DNA of 64,000 nucleotides from Cellulosimicrobium cellulans (lineage in GTDB: Bacteria; Actinomycetota; Actinomycetes; Actinomycetales; Cellulomonadaceae). The DNA is taken from positions 210,647 to 274,646 of the forward strand of contig NZ_JAMXST010000006.1 of assembly GCF_024124905.1 (NCBI RefSeq), written 5' to 3'. A model generated the notes under the pieces. The model was not told the origin of the DNA. It worked only from the letters and a program-made list of their open reading frames with translations, and did no database searches. The translations under genes and the position numbers were made by a program. Positions 42,935-50,244 of the stretch are shown here, piece after piece (positions within the stretch are counted from its first letter, which is position 1; every line of letters starts with the position of its first letter).

Positions 42935-43956
42935 TTGCGGGCCTCCTCGGGGACGACGGCGGTCGTGCCGTCGGGCGTGCGGTCCCCGGCGGGCGCGCCG
43001 GGGGAGTCGGGGGAGTCAGGCGCGGGCGTGCGGGCGGGCGGGGCGGCGGGTGCCGTGGTCGGCTCGCCGATGAGCTCGAGGTAGACGTCCTCCAGGCTCG
43101 GGCGGGTCACCGCGAGGCCGGGGACCTCGCCGTCGGGGCCGGCGAAGCGCGCGGCGAGGGACGCGACGAGAGCGGTGGGGGAGTCGGTGCGCTCCGACCG
43201 CCAGGCGCCGTCGTCCAGCCAGCGGACCTCCGGACGGCGCGCGTCCGGGCCGCCGAGGCGGTCGGGCGCGTCGAGCGCGACGACCCGGCCCGCGCGCACG
43301 ACGGCCGCGCGGTCGGCCAGGTGCGCGGCCTCGTCCAGGTAGTGCGTGGTGAGCAGGATCGTCGTGCCGTCCTCGCGCAGCGAGCGGACCAGCGCCCAGA
43401 ACGCGCGGCGGGCCTGCGGGTCGAACCCGGTCGTCGGCTCGTCGAGGAACAGCAGCTCCGGCCGCCCCACGATGCCGAGCGCGACGTCCAGGCGGCGACG
43501 CTGGCCGCCGGAGAGCTGGCGCGTGCGGGTCCGGGCCTTCTCGCGCAGCCCGACGGCGTCGATCACCTCGTCCGGATCCCGCGGCGCGGGGTAGAACGTC
43601 GCGAAGTGCCGGACGATCTCGGCGACCGTGAGCTCGGCCTGGTCGCGCGAGTCCTGGAGCACGACGCCGATGCGCGAGCGCCAGGCGCGGCCGGCGGTCT
43701 GGGGGTCCTCGCCGAGCACGAGGACCTCGCCCGCGTCGCGGCGCCGGAAGCCCTCGAGGATCTCGACGGTCGTCGTCTTGCCGGCGCCGTTGGGCCCGAG
43801 GACGGCGAAGATCTCGCCGCGCTCGACCCGCAGGTCGACGCCGTCGACCGCCCGCTTGGCGCCGTAGCTCTTGCGCAGGCCACGGACCTCGACGGCCGGG
43901 CCGCTCTGCCGGGCGCCCGCGGTGGGGGAGCCGGTGGGGAGGGATGTCGTCGTCAT
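42931..43956 (-). CDS. ABC exporter ATPase, DrrA type
   Basis: 341 residues, ATG at 43956. Walker A GPNGAGKTT, Q-loop LQDSRDQ, signature LSGGQRRRLD, Walker B LLFLDEPTTGFD and switch His in THYLDEA. A C-terminal regulatory region of about 100 residues ends in a Pro/Ala-rich tail. First gene of a four-gene operon (ATPase, permease, kinase, regulator). A perfect 18-base palindrome lies about 60 bases upstream. Confidence 0.94.
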   Translation of the reverse strand: MTTTSLPTGSPTAGARQSGPAVEVRGLRKSYGAKRAVDGVDLRVERGEIFAVLGPNGAGKTTTVEILEGFRRRDAGEVLVLGEDPQTAGRAWRSRIGVVLQDSRDQAELTVAEIVRHFATFYPAPRDPDEVIDAVGLREKARTRTRQLSGGQRRRLDVALGIVGRPELLFLDEPTTGFDPQARRAFWALVRSLREDGTTILLTTHYLDEAAHLADRAAVVRAGRVVALDAPDRLGGPDARRPEVRWLDDGAWRSERTDSPTALVASLAARFAGPDGEVPGLAVTRPSLEDVYLELIGEPTTAPAAPPARTPAPDSPDSPGAPAGDRTPDGTTAVVPEEARK

Positions 43957-44014
43957 GGGACCAGCCTGTCGGCGAGGCTCCGTCGCCCGCGACGGCCGTT
44001 CGTCCGGACCTCGT

Positions 44015-44032
44015 GTCCACCGATCGGTGGAC
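44015..44032. promoter_or_regulatory. Perfect 18-base palindrome, candidate NarL-type operator
   Basis: GTCCACCGATCGGTGGAC lies between the divergent exporter operon and the tRNA-Trp promoter, 59 bases from the ATPase start. Inverted repeats of this size suit dimeric LuxR-type regulators. Confidence 0.55.
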
Positions 44033-44037
44033 GGCGG

Positions 44038-44067
44038 TTCGACCAGGGGCCGCGCGTCGCGTACAGT
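44038..44067 (+). promoter_or_regulatory. Promoter of tRNA-Trp-secE-nusG
   Basis: TTCGAC and TACAGT are separated by 18 bases, about 95 bases before tRNA-Trp. Confidence 0.55.
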
Positions 44068-44162
44068 GATCCCTCGGTGGTTGACGCCCGCCACGCTGGC
44101 CCGCGCCCGAGACGCGTGTTTCGTCCCGGGGCCGGGGGCTCGTACGGCGTCGTCGAGCACGA

Positions 44163-44235
44163 AGGGTAGTGGCGCAATTGGTAGCGCAGCGGTCTCCAAA
44201 ACCGCAGGTTGCAGGTTCGAGTCCTGTCTACCCTG
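44163..44235 (+). tRNA. tRNA-Trp (anticodon CCA)
   Basis: 73 bases. Acceptor AGGGTAG/CTACCCT perfect, anticodon loop CTCCAAA, T-loop TTCGAGT. 3' CCA is not encoded. It precedes secE, the usual actinobacterial arrangement. Confidence 0.97.
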
Positions 44236-44341
44236 CACGGCGTGGCTCTCGTGGGACCTTCCCGGGAACCACGCGCGGCCCGGCACCGGGTCGCACCGAG
44301 GGTTCGAGCAGGTCCCGCACGTGAGCGATGGGGAAGAACGA

Positions 44342-44623
44342 GTGAGCGAATCGCCGTCAGAGGCCGTGGGTGCAGGCGGCGCACGCGCCGACGAGGTGAA
44401 GAAGAAGGGCCGTCCGTCCGCGGACAAGAAGCCCAACATCTTCGCGCGCATCGCCCTGTTCGTGCGCCAGGTGGTCGCCGAGCTCCGCAAGGTCGTCACG
44501 CCGACGCGCTCGGAGCTCATCACCTACACGACGGTGGTCCTGGTCTTCGTGGTCGTGGTCATGGCCTTCGTGACCGTGCTCGACCTCGGGATCGGCAAGG
44601 CCGTCATGTGGGTCTTCGGCTAG
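44342..44623 (+). CDS. secE: Preprotein translocase subunit SecE
   Basis: 93 residues, GTG start with GGGGAAG upstream. A variable polar N-terminus, then the SecE core [27 protein letters not shown] and a single C-terminal membrane helix. SecE clamps SecY in the translocon. The short single-helix form is normal for actinobacteria. Confidence 0.95.
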   Translation: MSESPSEAVGAGGARADEVKKKGRPSADKKPNIFARIALFVRQVVAELRKVVTPTRSELITYTTVVLVFVVVVMAFVTVLDLGIGKAVMWVFG

Positions 44624-44739
44624 CGAGCCCCCTCCGCCCGGTCGTGCCGGGCCTCACCACGGCTTCCGGCGCCCCTCGGGGCGCCGTCGGCGCTTCCAGA
44701 AGAAGTCATCGAGCAGTTCGTCAGAAAGCAGGTTCGTTC

Positions 44740-45555
44740 GTGTCCCAGGAGTCGCTGGACCAGACGGAGAACGTCGACCCGACGCAGCCCGAGGGTGCCC
44801 AGGACGACGTCGAGGAGACCACGGACGTCCCGGCGGTCGACGAGGCTGACGAGACGGCCGACGCGGACGCCGCGGTCGACGAGGTGGACGAGGACGCGTC
44901 GGAGGACGAGGCGTCGGAGGACGACCGCCCCGCCGACGAGGACGGCGACGTCATCGAGGACCCGGTCGCGGAGTTCAAGCGCACGCTGCGCACGCAGCTC
45001 GGCGACTGGTACGTCATCCACTCCTACGCGGGCTACGAGAACCGCGTGAAGGCCAACCTGGAGAACCGCATCCAGAGCCTGAACATGGAGGACTACATCT
45101 TCCAGATCGAGGTCCCCATGGAGGAGGTGGCCGAGATCAAGAACGCGCAGAAGAAGATCGTCCGACGCGTGCGCATCCCGGGCTACGTCCTCGTCCGCAT
45201 GGACCTCACCGACGAGTCGTGGGGCGCCGTGCGCCACACCCCGGGTGTCACGGGCTTCGTCGGACACACCCACCAGCCCGTGCCGCTGACGCTCGACGAG
45301 GTCTTCTCGATGCTCGCGCCGATGCTGGCCCCCGCCCCGGAGCCCGGCAAGCCCGCCCAGGCCGCCGCGAAGGCACCGGTCGAGGTCGACTTCACGGTCG
45401 GTGAGTCGGTCACCGTCACGGACGGCCCGTTCGACACGCTGCCCGCCACGATCTCCGAGATCAACGTCGAGAACCAGAAGCTCAAGGTCCTCGTCTCCAT
45501 CTTCGGCCGGGAGACCCCGGTCGAGCTGTCGTTCAACCAGGTCGCCAAGATCTGA
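44740..45555 (+). CDS. nusG: Transcription termination/antitermination protein NusG
   Basis: 271 residues, GTG start. An acidic N-terminal extension of about 80 residues (runs of Asp/Glu/Ala), then the NGN domain ([33 protein letters not shown]) and the KOW domain ([19 protein letters not shown]). The acidic extension is typical of high-GC actinobacteria and makes it longer than E. coli NusG (181). It binds RNA polymerase and couples transcription to translation or Rho. Confidence 0.97.
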   Translation: MSQESLDQTENVDPTQPEGAQDDVEETTDVPAVDEADETADADAAVDEVDEDASEDEASEDDRPADEDGDVIEDPVAEFKRTLRTQLGDWYVIHSYAGYENRVKANLENRIQSLNMEDYIFQIEVPMEEVAEIKNAQKKIVRRVRIPGYVLVRMDLTDESWGAVRHTPGVTGFVGHTHQPVPLTLDEVFSMLAPMLAPAPEPGKPAQAAAKAPVEVDFTVGESVTVTDGPFDTLPATISEINVENQKLKVLVSIFGRETPVELSFNQVAKI

Positions 45556-45653
45556 CGCGCCGCACGGCACCGGCCGTGCGCGCGTGAGCGCAGTACTGCA
45601 ACCGGGTCATCGCCCACGGCGTCGGCCCACGAGAAGAAAGTCAGGGAAGAGTC

Positions 45654-46085
45654 ATGCCTCCCAAGAAGAAGGTCTCCGGCCTCATCAAGCTCCAGATCCA
45701 GGCCGGTGCGGCGACGCCCGCCCCGCCGATCGGCCCCGCGCTCGGTCAGCACGGCGTGAACATCATGGAGTTCTGCAAGGCCTACAACGCGGCGACCGAG
45801 TCGCAGCGCGGCAACGTCATCCCCGTGGAGATCACGGTCTACGAGGACCGTTCGTTCACGTTCGTGACGAAGACCCCGCCGGCCGCGGAGCTCATCAAGA
45901 AGGCCGCGGGCGTGCAGAAGGGCTCGGCCACGCCGCACACCGTCAAGGTCGCGAAGATCACCGCCGACCAGGTGCGCGAGATCGCCCAGACCAAGCTCGA
46001 GGACCTCAACGCGAACGACCTCGACGCCGCGTCGAAGATCATCGCGGGCACGGCCCGCTCGATGGGCATCACCGTCGAGGGCTGA
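45654..46085 (+). CDS. rplK: 50S ribosomal protein L11
   Basis: 143 residues, ATG with AGGGAAG upstream. Starts [15 protein letters not shown] and contains [20 protein letters not shown], the thiostrepton-site region, and the C-terminal rRNA-binding domain ending [10 protein letters not shown]. Length matches the family (about 141). Confidence 0.98.
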
Positions 46086-46100
46086 CGCCCTCCCCGCCGG

Positions 46101-46149
46101 CCCCTGGATCGTTCCCCACGGTCACGACCTCCTGGGGAGCGATCCGGGG
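46101..46149 (+). promoter_or_regulatory. Stem-loop between rplK and rplA
   Basis: About 17-bp stem with one bulge and one G-U; a second small hairpin (46169-46188, 8 bp) follows. A related stem-loop lies after rplA. Possible L1 autoregulatory site or processing element. Confidence 0.4.
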
Positions 46150-46241
46150 TTCGGCACACCAAGACCGTCCGTCCACGACCGTGGACGGCAGTGGCAGGGT
46201 CCGCGCGGACCCGCAGACCACGACTGCAGAAGGAGAAGCAG

Positions 46242-46958
46242 ATGGCAACGCGCAGCAAGGCGTACCGCAACGCCGAGGAGAAGATCGACCGCGAGCGTCT
46301 CTACGCGCCGCTCGAGGCGGTCCGTCTCGCCAAGGAGACGTCGACCGTGAAGTACGACGCGACCGTCGAGGTCGTGTTCCGCCTGGGTGTCGACCCGCGC
46401 AAGGCGGACCAGATGGTCCGCGGCACGGTCAACCTGCCCCACGGCACGGGCAAGACGGCCCGCGTCATCGTCTTCGCGAACGCGGCGAAGGCTGAGGAGG
46501 CCCGTGCGGCCGGCGCCGACGAGGTCGGCGGCGACGACCTCATCGAGAAGGTCGCCGGTGGCTACACCGACTTCGACGCCGCCGTGGCGACGCCGGACCT
46601 CATGGGCAAGGTCGGCCGCCTGGGCAAGGTGCTCGGTCCCCGTGGTCTCATGCCGAACCCGAAGACCGGCACCGTGACGATGGACGTGGCGAAGGCCGTG
46701 TCCGACATCAAGGGCGGCAAGATCGAGTTCCGCGTCGACAAGCACGCGAACCTGCACTTCATCATCGGCAAGGTCTCGTTCGACGAGAAGGCGCTCGTGG
46801 AGAACTACGCGGCGGCCCTCGAAGAGGTCCTGCGTCTCAAGCCGTCGTCCTCGAAGGGCCGGTACATCACCAAGGCCACGCTGACGACGACGATGGGCCC
46901 CGGCATCCCGCTGGACCAGTCCAAGACGACGAAGCTGCTGGAGGACGACGCCGCCTGA
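46242..46958 (+). CDS. rplA: 50S ribosomal protein L1
   Basis: 238 residues; ATG 46242 with AAGGAG upstream is chosen over an in-frame ATG-like start 51 bases earlier. Contains [15 protein letters not shown], the [22 protein letters not shown] signature (key part [15 protein letters not shown]) and the C-terminal strand. L1 binds the L1 stalk rRNA and represses its own operon in other bacteria. Confidence 0.98.
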   Translation: MATRSKAYRNAEEKIDRERLYAPLEAVRLAKETSTVKYDATVEVVFRLGVDPRKADQMVRGTVNLPHGTGKTARVIVFANAAKAEEARAAGADEVGGDDLIEKVAGGYTDFDAAVATPDLMGKVGRLGKVLGPRGLMPNPKTGTVTMDVAKAVSDIKGGKIEFRVDKHANLHFIIGKVSFDEKALVENYAAALEEVLRLKPSSSKGRYITKATLTTTMGPGIPLDQSKTTKLLEDDAA

Positions 46959-46999
46959 CGGCAGTCCTCTCCGCGGGTGGTTCCCCACCCGCACCACGC

Positions 47000-47038
47000 A
47001 CGACGGCGCGGCACCCTGCGAGGGTGCCGCGCCGTCGT
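47000..47038 (+). terminator. Strong terminator after rplA
   Basis: 18-bp perfect stem with a 3-base loop, 41 bases past the rplA stop, followed by CGTCTCC. It ends the rplKA transcript before the accessory genes. Confidence 0.85.
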
Positions 47039-47065
47039 CGTCTCCGTACGCGCCCTGCCACCAAC

Positions 47066-47125
47066 GCCGAGCCCGGGATCCCTCCCCAGCATCGATGGTC
47101 TCTCGGGAAGGATCCCGGGTTCGGC
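47066..47125. promoter_or_regulatory. Stem-loop after rplA, related to the one before it
   Basis: 16-bp stem (one G-U) with a 28-base loop; the right arm ends GATCCCGGGTTCGGCA, close to GATCCGGGGTTCGGCA upstream of rplA. Confidence 0.45.
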
Positions 47126-47149
47126 AGCAGAGGGGACCAGCAGAGGCGC

Positions 47150-47192
47150 GACGGGCCGGGCGCCGCACCTCCGGTGCGACGCCCGGCCCGTC
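47150..47192 (-). terminator. Terminator of the chitinase gene
   Basis: 13-bp outer and 6-bp inner stem with one internal mismatch, 20 bases past the chitinase stop. Confidence 0.75.
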
Positions 47193-47211
47193 GTGGGTCA
47201 GCGGGACGGCG

Positions 47212-48516
47212 TCAGCAGGCGCCGAGGTCCTTCCAGACGCCCCACTGCCCGCTCTGCGTCGGGTTCTCGTTCGTCGTCCACCACTTCGCCTCGTAGGTGT
47301 GGCCCTGGAGGGAGACGCGGTTGCCGCCGGTGTAGACGGCCGACGCGGACCACGCCGGGGCGGTGCAGGTGCCCGGGTCCGTGGGGTCCGTGGGGTCGGT
47401 CGGGTCGGTCGGGTCCGTGGGGTCGGTCGGGTCGGTCGGGTCCGTGGGGTCCGTCGGCGTGGTTGGGCCGCTGGCGAGGCGAGAGCCGATGACGGAGGCG
47501 ACCTGGTAGTTGTTCGTCTTGTCCCAGTTGATCGACCAGGTCATGACGCCGCCGATCTTGCCGTACGGCGTCGCGGGCTTGAACGAACCGCAGCCGGTGC
47601 CGACCTCGAGGCAGTCGACGGCCTTCACGACGTTGGCGAGCGGCTGGTAGCCACCGCCGGCGGCCTTCTGGACCGCGGGCACGCCGATGCCGACCTGGTC
47701 GGGGCGCAGACCCATCTCGAGCTGGATGCAGGACAGCGCGGTGAGGAAGTCGACCGTGCCCTGCGAGTAGACCTGCTGGTTGCAGCCCATCATCGAGCCC
47801 GAGTTGTAGTACTGGGTGTTGACGATCGTGAGGATGTCCTTGATCGCGAGGGTGAGCTGGTAGTACCCCATGCTCGTCGCCTGGTAGTCGATCGTCTGCG
47901 GCGCCATCGTGAGGACGAGGCTCGGGCCGGCCTTCGCGGAGAGCTGGTGCAGCGCGCTCGACATGTACGTCGCGTTGATGCCGTGCTCGAGGTCGATGTC
48001 GACGCCGTCGAAGCCGTACTCCTGCATGAGCCCGTACGCGGTGTCGGCGAAGTTCTTGGCCTCGGTCGCGTTGGAGACGATGACGTTGCCCTTCTCGCCG
48101 CCGACGGAGAGCACGACCTTGCGGCCCTGCGAGCGGATCGTCGCGATGTCCGCCTTGAACTGCGCCTCGGTGTAGCCGCCCAGCTCCGCGCTGGAGAGGT
48201 TGAACGTGATGCCGCCCGGCGTTCCGGCCAGGTTGTCGGCGAAGGCGACCGCGACGAGGTTGTACGCCTGCGGGATCTCCGACAGGCGCATCGTCACGGA
48301 GCCGTTGTCGAAGTTGTGCCAGTAGCCGGTGAGCCACTGCGTGCTGCCCGACGCCGCGGCGGCGGGTGCGGCGACGGCCGGCGCGGGCGCCGCGGTCGCG
48401 GGCGCTGCGGCGAGGGCGCCGCCCGCGGCGACGGTCGCGGCGGCGACGACGGTGGCGAGGGCGCGCAGCGCGCGCCCGGTACGGCCGCGCGCGCGGCCGG
48501 AGAGGACTGGTGTCAC
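47212..48516 (-). CDS. Secreted GH18 chitinase with PTD linker and CBM5/12
   Basis: 434 residues, GTG start. A signal peptide with Ala-rich region ends near residue 43. The GH18 barrel covers about 58-350 with the catalytic DGVDIDLE motif (Glu177), KVVLSVGG and a terminal MTWSINWD. The linker has nine PTD repeats (bases 47377-47457). The C-terminal 48 residues are a chitin-binding CBM5/12 domain (PAWSASAVYTGGNRVSLQGHTYEAKWWT; aromatic residues W, Y, WW). It hydrolyses chitin outside the cell. It sits inside the ribosomal block, opposite strand, with its own terminator. Confidence 0.95.
   Translation of the reverse strand: MTPVLSGRARGRTGRALRALATVVAAATVAAGGALAAAPATAAPAPAVAAPAAAASGSTQWLTGYWHNFDNGSVTMRLSEIPQAYNLVAVAFADNLAGTPGGITFNLSSAELGGYTEAQFKADIATIRSQGRKVVLSVGGEKGNVIVSNATEAKNFADTAYGLMQEYGFDGVDIDLEHGINATYMSSALHQLSAKAGPSLVLTMAPQTIDYQATSMGYYQLTLAIKDILTIVNTQYYNSGSMMGCNQQVYSQGTVDFLTALSCIQLEMGLRPDQVGIGVPAVQKAAGGGYQPLANVVKAVDCLEVGTGCGSFKPATPYGKIGGVMTWSINWDKTNNYQVASVIGSRLASGPTTPTDPTDPTDPTDPTDPTDPTDPTDPTDPGTCTAPAWSASAVYTGGNRVSLQGHTYEAKWWTTNENPTQSGQWGVWKDLGAC
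47377..47457 (-). repeat. Nine 9-base repeats encoding PTD
   Basis: In-frame tandem repeats inside the chitinase linker, with synonymous variation at the Thr and Pro codons. Confidence 0.85.
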
Positions 48517-48866
48517 GGAAGTGCTCCTCGTGCTCGGGCGGGTCGCGACGTCGCGGCCCCGCCGGTCCGCACCCGCGGTGGGCGCAGGGGTCGTCCTGCA
48601 CGCTAGGAGCCCGTGCCGTCCCGTGGCATGAGGGATTCCCCGGCAGTTCCCGGGCCCGGCATACGGGGGAACACCTAGACGGCGACCCGGCCCGACGGCG
48701 ATCCTGAGGCCGGTGGGCGGCGTCGCGACGAACGATGGGCGACGGATGTATCAGACGGGTGACCCGTCCCTCTTGTCCCGGTGGAGGAGTGTCGGCCGAC
48801 GCTCCGACCCGCGTGTCGAAGGAGCGAGATGGGACGCAGCCGCACGAGCCAGGAGGGGTGTGACCA
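48517..48866. other. Divergent intergenic region, chitinase/sigma factor
   Basis: 350 bases without a gene. It holds AGGAGGGG (48851-48858) for the sigma gene, a 13-base palindrome ACGGGTGACCCGT (48756-48768) and several GGAAC/GTTCC-like motifs near 48630-48680. No promoter is convincing by eye. Confidence 0.5.
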
Positions 48867-49607
48867 GTGACGATGGTTGTCGACCCCACCGGCCCGGCCA
48901 TAGAATCAGGCGCTTCCGGGGACCCCCCGCTGATGCCTGGACGGACGAGCGTGCCGAGGACAGTGCCCCCCATGACGAGAACGACCGACGAGGTGGCCGA
49001 CACCGACGAACCCGGGCTGAGCCTGGGGGACCGGGGCGCGCTCGCGCTCCTCGAGTACCGCGACGGTCGCCCCCACGCCCTCGGCGAGTTCGTCCGCGAG
49101 GCGACGCCCCTGCTCTGGCACACGGTGCGGGCCCAGGGCGTCGAGCGCGAGCAGGCCGACGACATCGTCCAGACCGTGTGGGTCGCGCTCGTGCGCAACG
49201 CGACGACGATCAAGGAACCGCACGCCGTCCTCAAGTGGCTGCTCATCACGGCCAAGCGCGCCGCGTGGGAGGCCGTGCGCAAGCACCGCGACGAGGCGAA
49301 GCGCCGCACCGAGCTCCCCGACGACACCGACGAGGGAGTGCCGGAGCTCCCCTCGGGCGACCCGACGCCGGACGTCGAGGTGCTCCGCAACGAGCGCGAC
49401 CGCTCGCTGTGGGCCGCGCTGGACCAGCTGCCGGACCGCTGCCGGCGGCTCCTGCGGCTGGTGTCGCTCGCCGACCGACCCGACTACAAGGCCATCTCGG
49501 CCGCGATCGGCATGCCCGTCGGGAGCATCGGCTCCACGCGCGGTCGCTGCCTCGCCAAGCTGCGCGACATCATCGACGACCAGGGGGAATCGTGGGAAGC
49601 ATCATGA
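48867..49607 (+). CDS. Sigma-70 family RNA polymerase sigma factor
   Basis: 246 residues; GTG at 48867 with AGGAGG 10 bases upstream (an ATG two codons later is possible). N-terminal extension of about 65 residues. Region 2: EFVREATPLLWHTVRAQGV, EQADDIVQTVWVALVRN, KWLLITAKRAAWEAVRKHR. Region 4: LWAALDQLPDRCRRLLRLV and PVGSIGSTRGRCLAKLRDI. It is an ECF-type factor without region 3. Its stop overlaps the next start, and it heads a cluster with a subtilase and a CHAT protease, so it probably drives that cluster or is controlled by proteolysis. Confidence 0.9.
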   Translation: MTMVVDPTGPAIESGASGDPPLMPGRTSVPRTVPPMTRTTDEVADTDEPGLSLGDRGALALLEYRDGRPHALGEFVREATPLLWHTVRAQGVEREQADDIVQTVWVALVRNATTIKEPHAVLKWLLITAKRAAWEAVRKHRDEAKRRTELPDDTDEGVPELPSGDPTPDVEVLRNERDRSLWAALDQLPDRCRRLLRLVSLADRPDYKAISAAIGMPVGSIGSTRGRCLAKLRDIIDDQGESWEAS

Positions 49608-50101
49608 GCACCGAGCCGACGCACAGCCCCGACGAGCCGCTCGACGCCGTCGACCTCGCGCTGCTCGCGGAGCTGGCGCGGATCGCGGAGGAGATCGACC
49701 CCGTGCCCGACGGCCTCGTGGAGCGGTCGCTGTTCGCGATCACCCTCGCCGGCCTCGAGGCCGAGGTCATGGAGCTGGAGTACGTCCAGGTCCCCGAGAT
49801 GTCCGTGCGGGGCGACGCTCCGCCCGTCGAGGCGCGCACCATCACGTTCACGTCCGAGTCCGTCACGGTCATGATCTCGCTGTCGGCGACCGACGACGGA
49901 CGCATCCGCATCGACGGCTGGGCCGCCCCGGCGACGGCGCTGCGCGTCGAGCTGCACCGCCCCGGCACCGTCAGCGAGACCACGAGCGACGACGACGGCC
50001 GCTTCGTCTTCGACGCCGTCGACCGCGGCCCGGCGAGCCTCGTCGTGCGCCGTGCCGACGGCGCCGGCGGCGCCGTGAGCACCCCGGTCGTCGAGCTGTA
50101 G
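49604..50101 (+). CDS. Small sigma-factor partner with C-terminal carboxypeptidase-regulatory-like domain
   Basis: 165 residues, ATG overlapping the sigma stop. N-terminal helices (LDAVDLALLAELARIAEEIDPVPDGLVERSLFAITLAGLEAE; note acidic residues) look like a sigma-binding or scaffold segment. The middle is VQVPEMSVRGDAPP and TITFTSESVTVMI. The C-terminal 70 residues are a beta-sandwich like carboxypeptidase regulatory domains (ALRVELHRPGTVSETTSDDDGRFVFDAVDRG; DGRF turn). No membrane helix. Position suggests an anti-sigma or an adaptor for the protease; this is inference. A terminator follows, before the protease gene. Confidence 0.6.
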   Translation: MSTEPTHSPDEPLDAVDLALLAELARIAEEIDPVPDGLVERSLFAITLAGLEAEVMELEYVQVPEMSVRGDAPPVEARTITFTSESVTVMISLSATDDGRIRIDGWAAPATALRVELHRPGTVSETTSDDDGRFVFDAVDRGPASLVVRRADGAGGAVSTPVVEL

Positions 50102-50108
50102 CCGCCCT

Positions 50109-50140
50109 CGTGCCGCGGGCGACCTCTCGCCCGCGGCACG
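50109..50140 (+). terminator. Terminator between the sigma pair and the protease pair
   Basis: 14-bp perfect stem with a CCTC loop, 8 bases past the stop. It implies separate transcription, or attenuation, of the subtilase-CHAT genes. Confidence 0.75.
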
Positions 50141-50244
50141 ACGGCGTCCCGCCCCCACCCCCTTCCGCGCACCCGTGCGCGGCCGCGCCCGTCGACGTCG
50201 ACGCCCGCGGCACCGACTGAACGCCATCCCTCGAGGAGGAGCAC

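Noticed and set aside
48630..48680. GGAAC/GTTCC motifs as ECF promoters for the chitinase or sigma gene
   Set aside because: Several partial matches occur in both directions with no consistent -10 partner.
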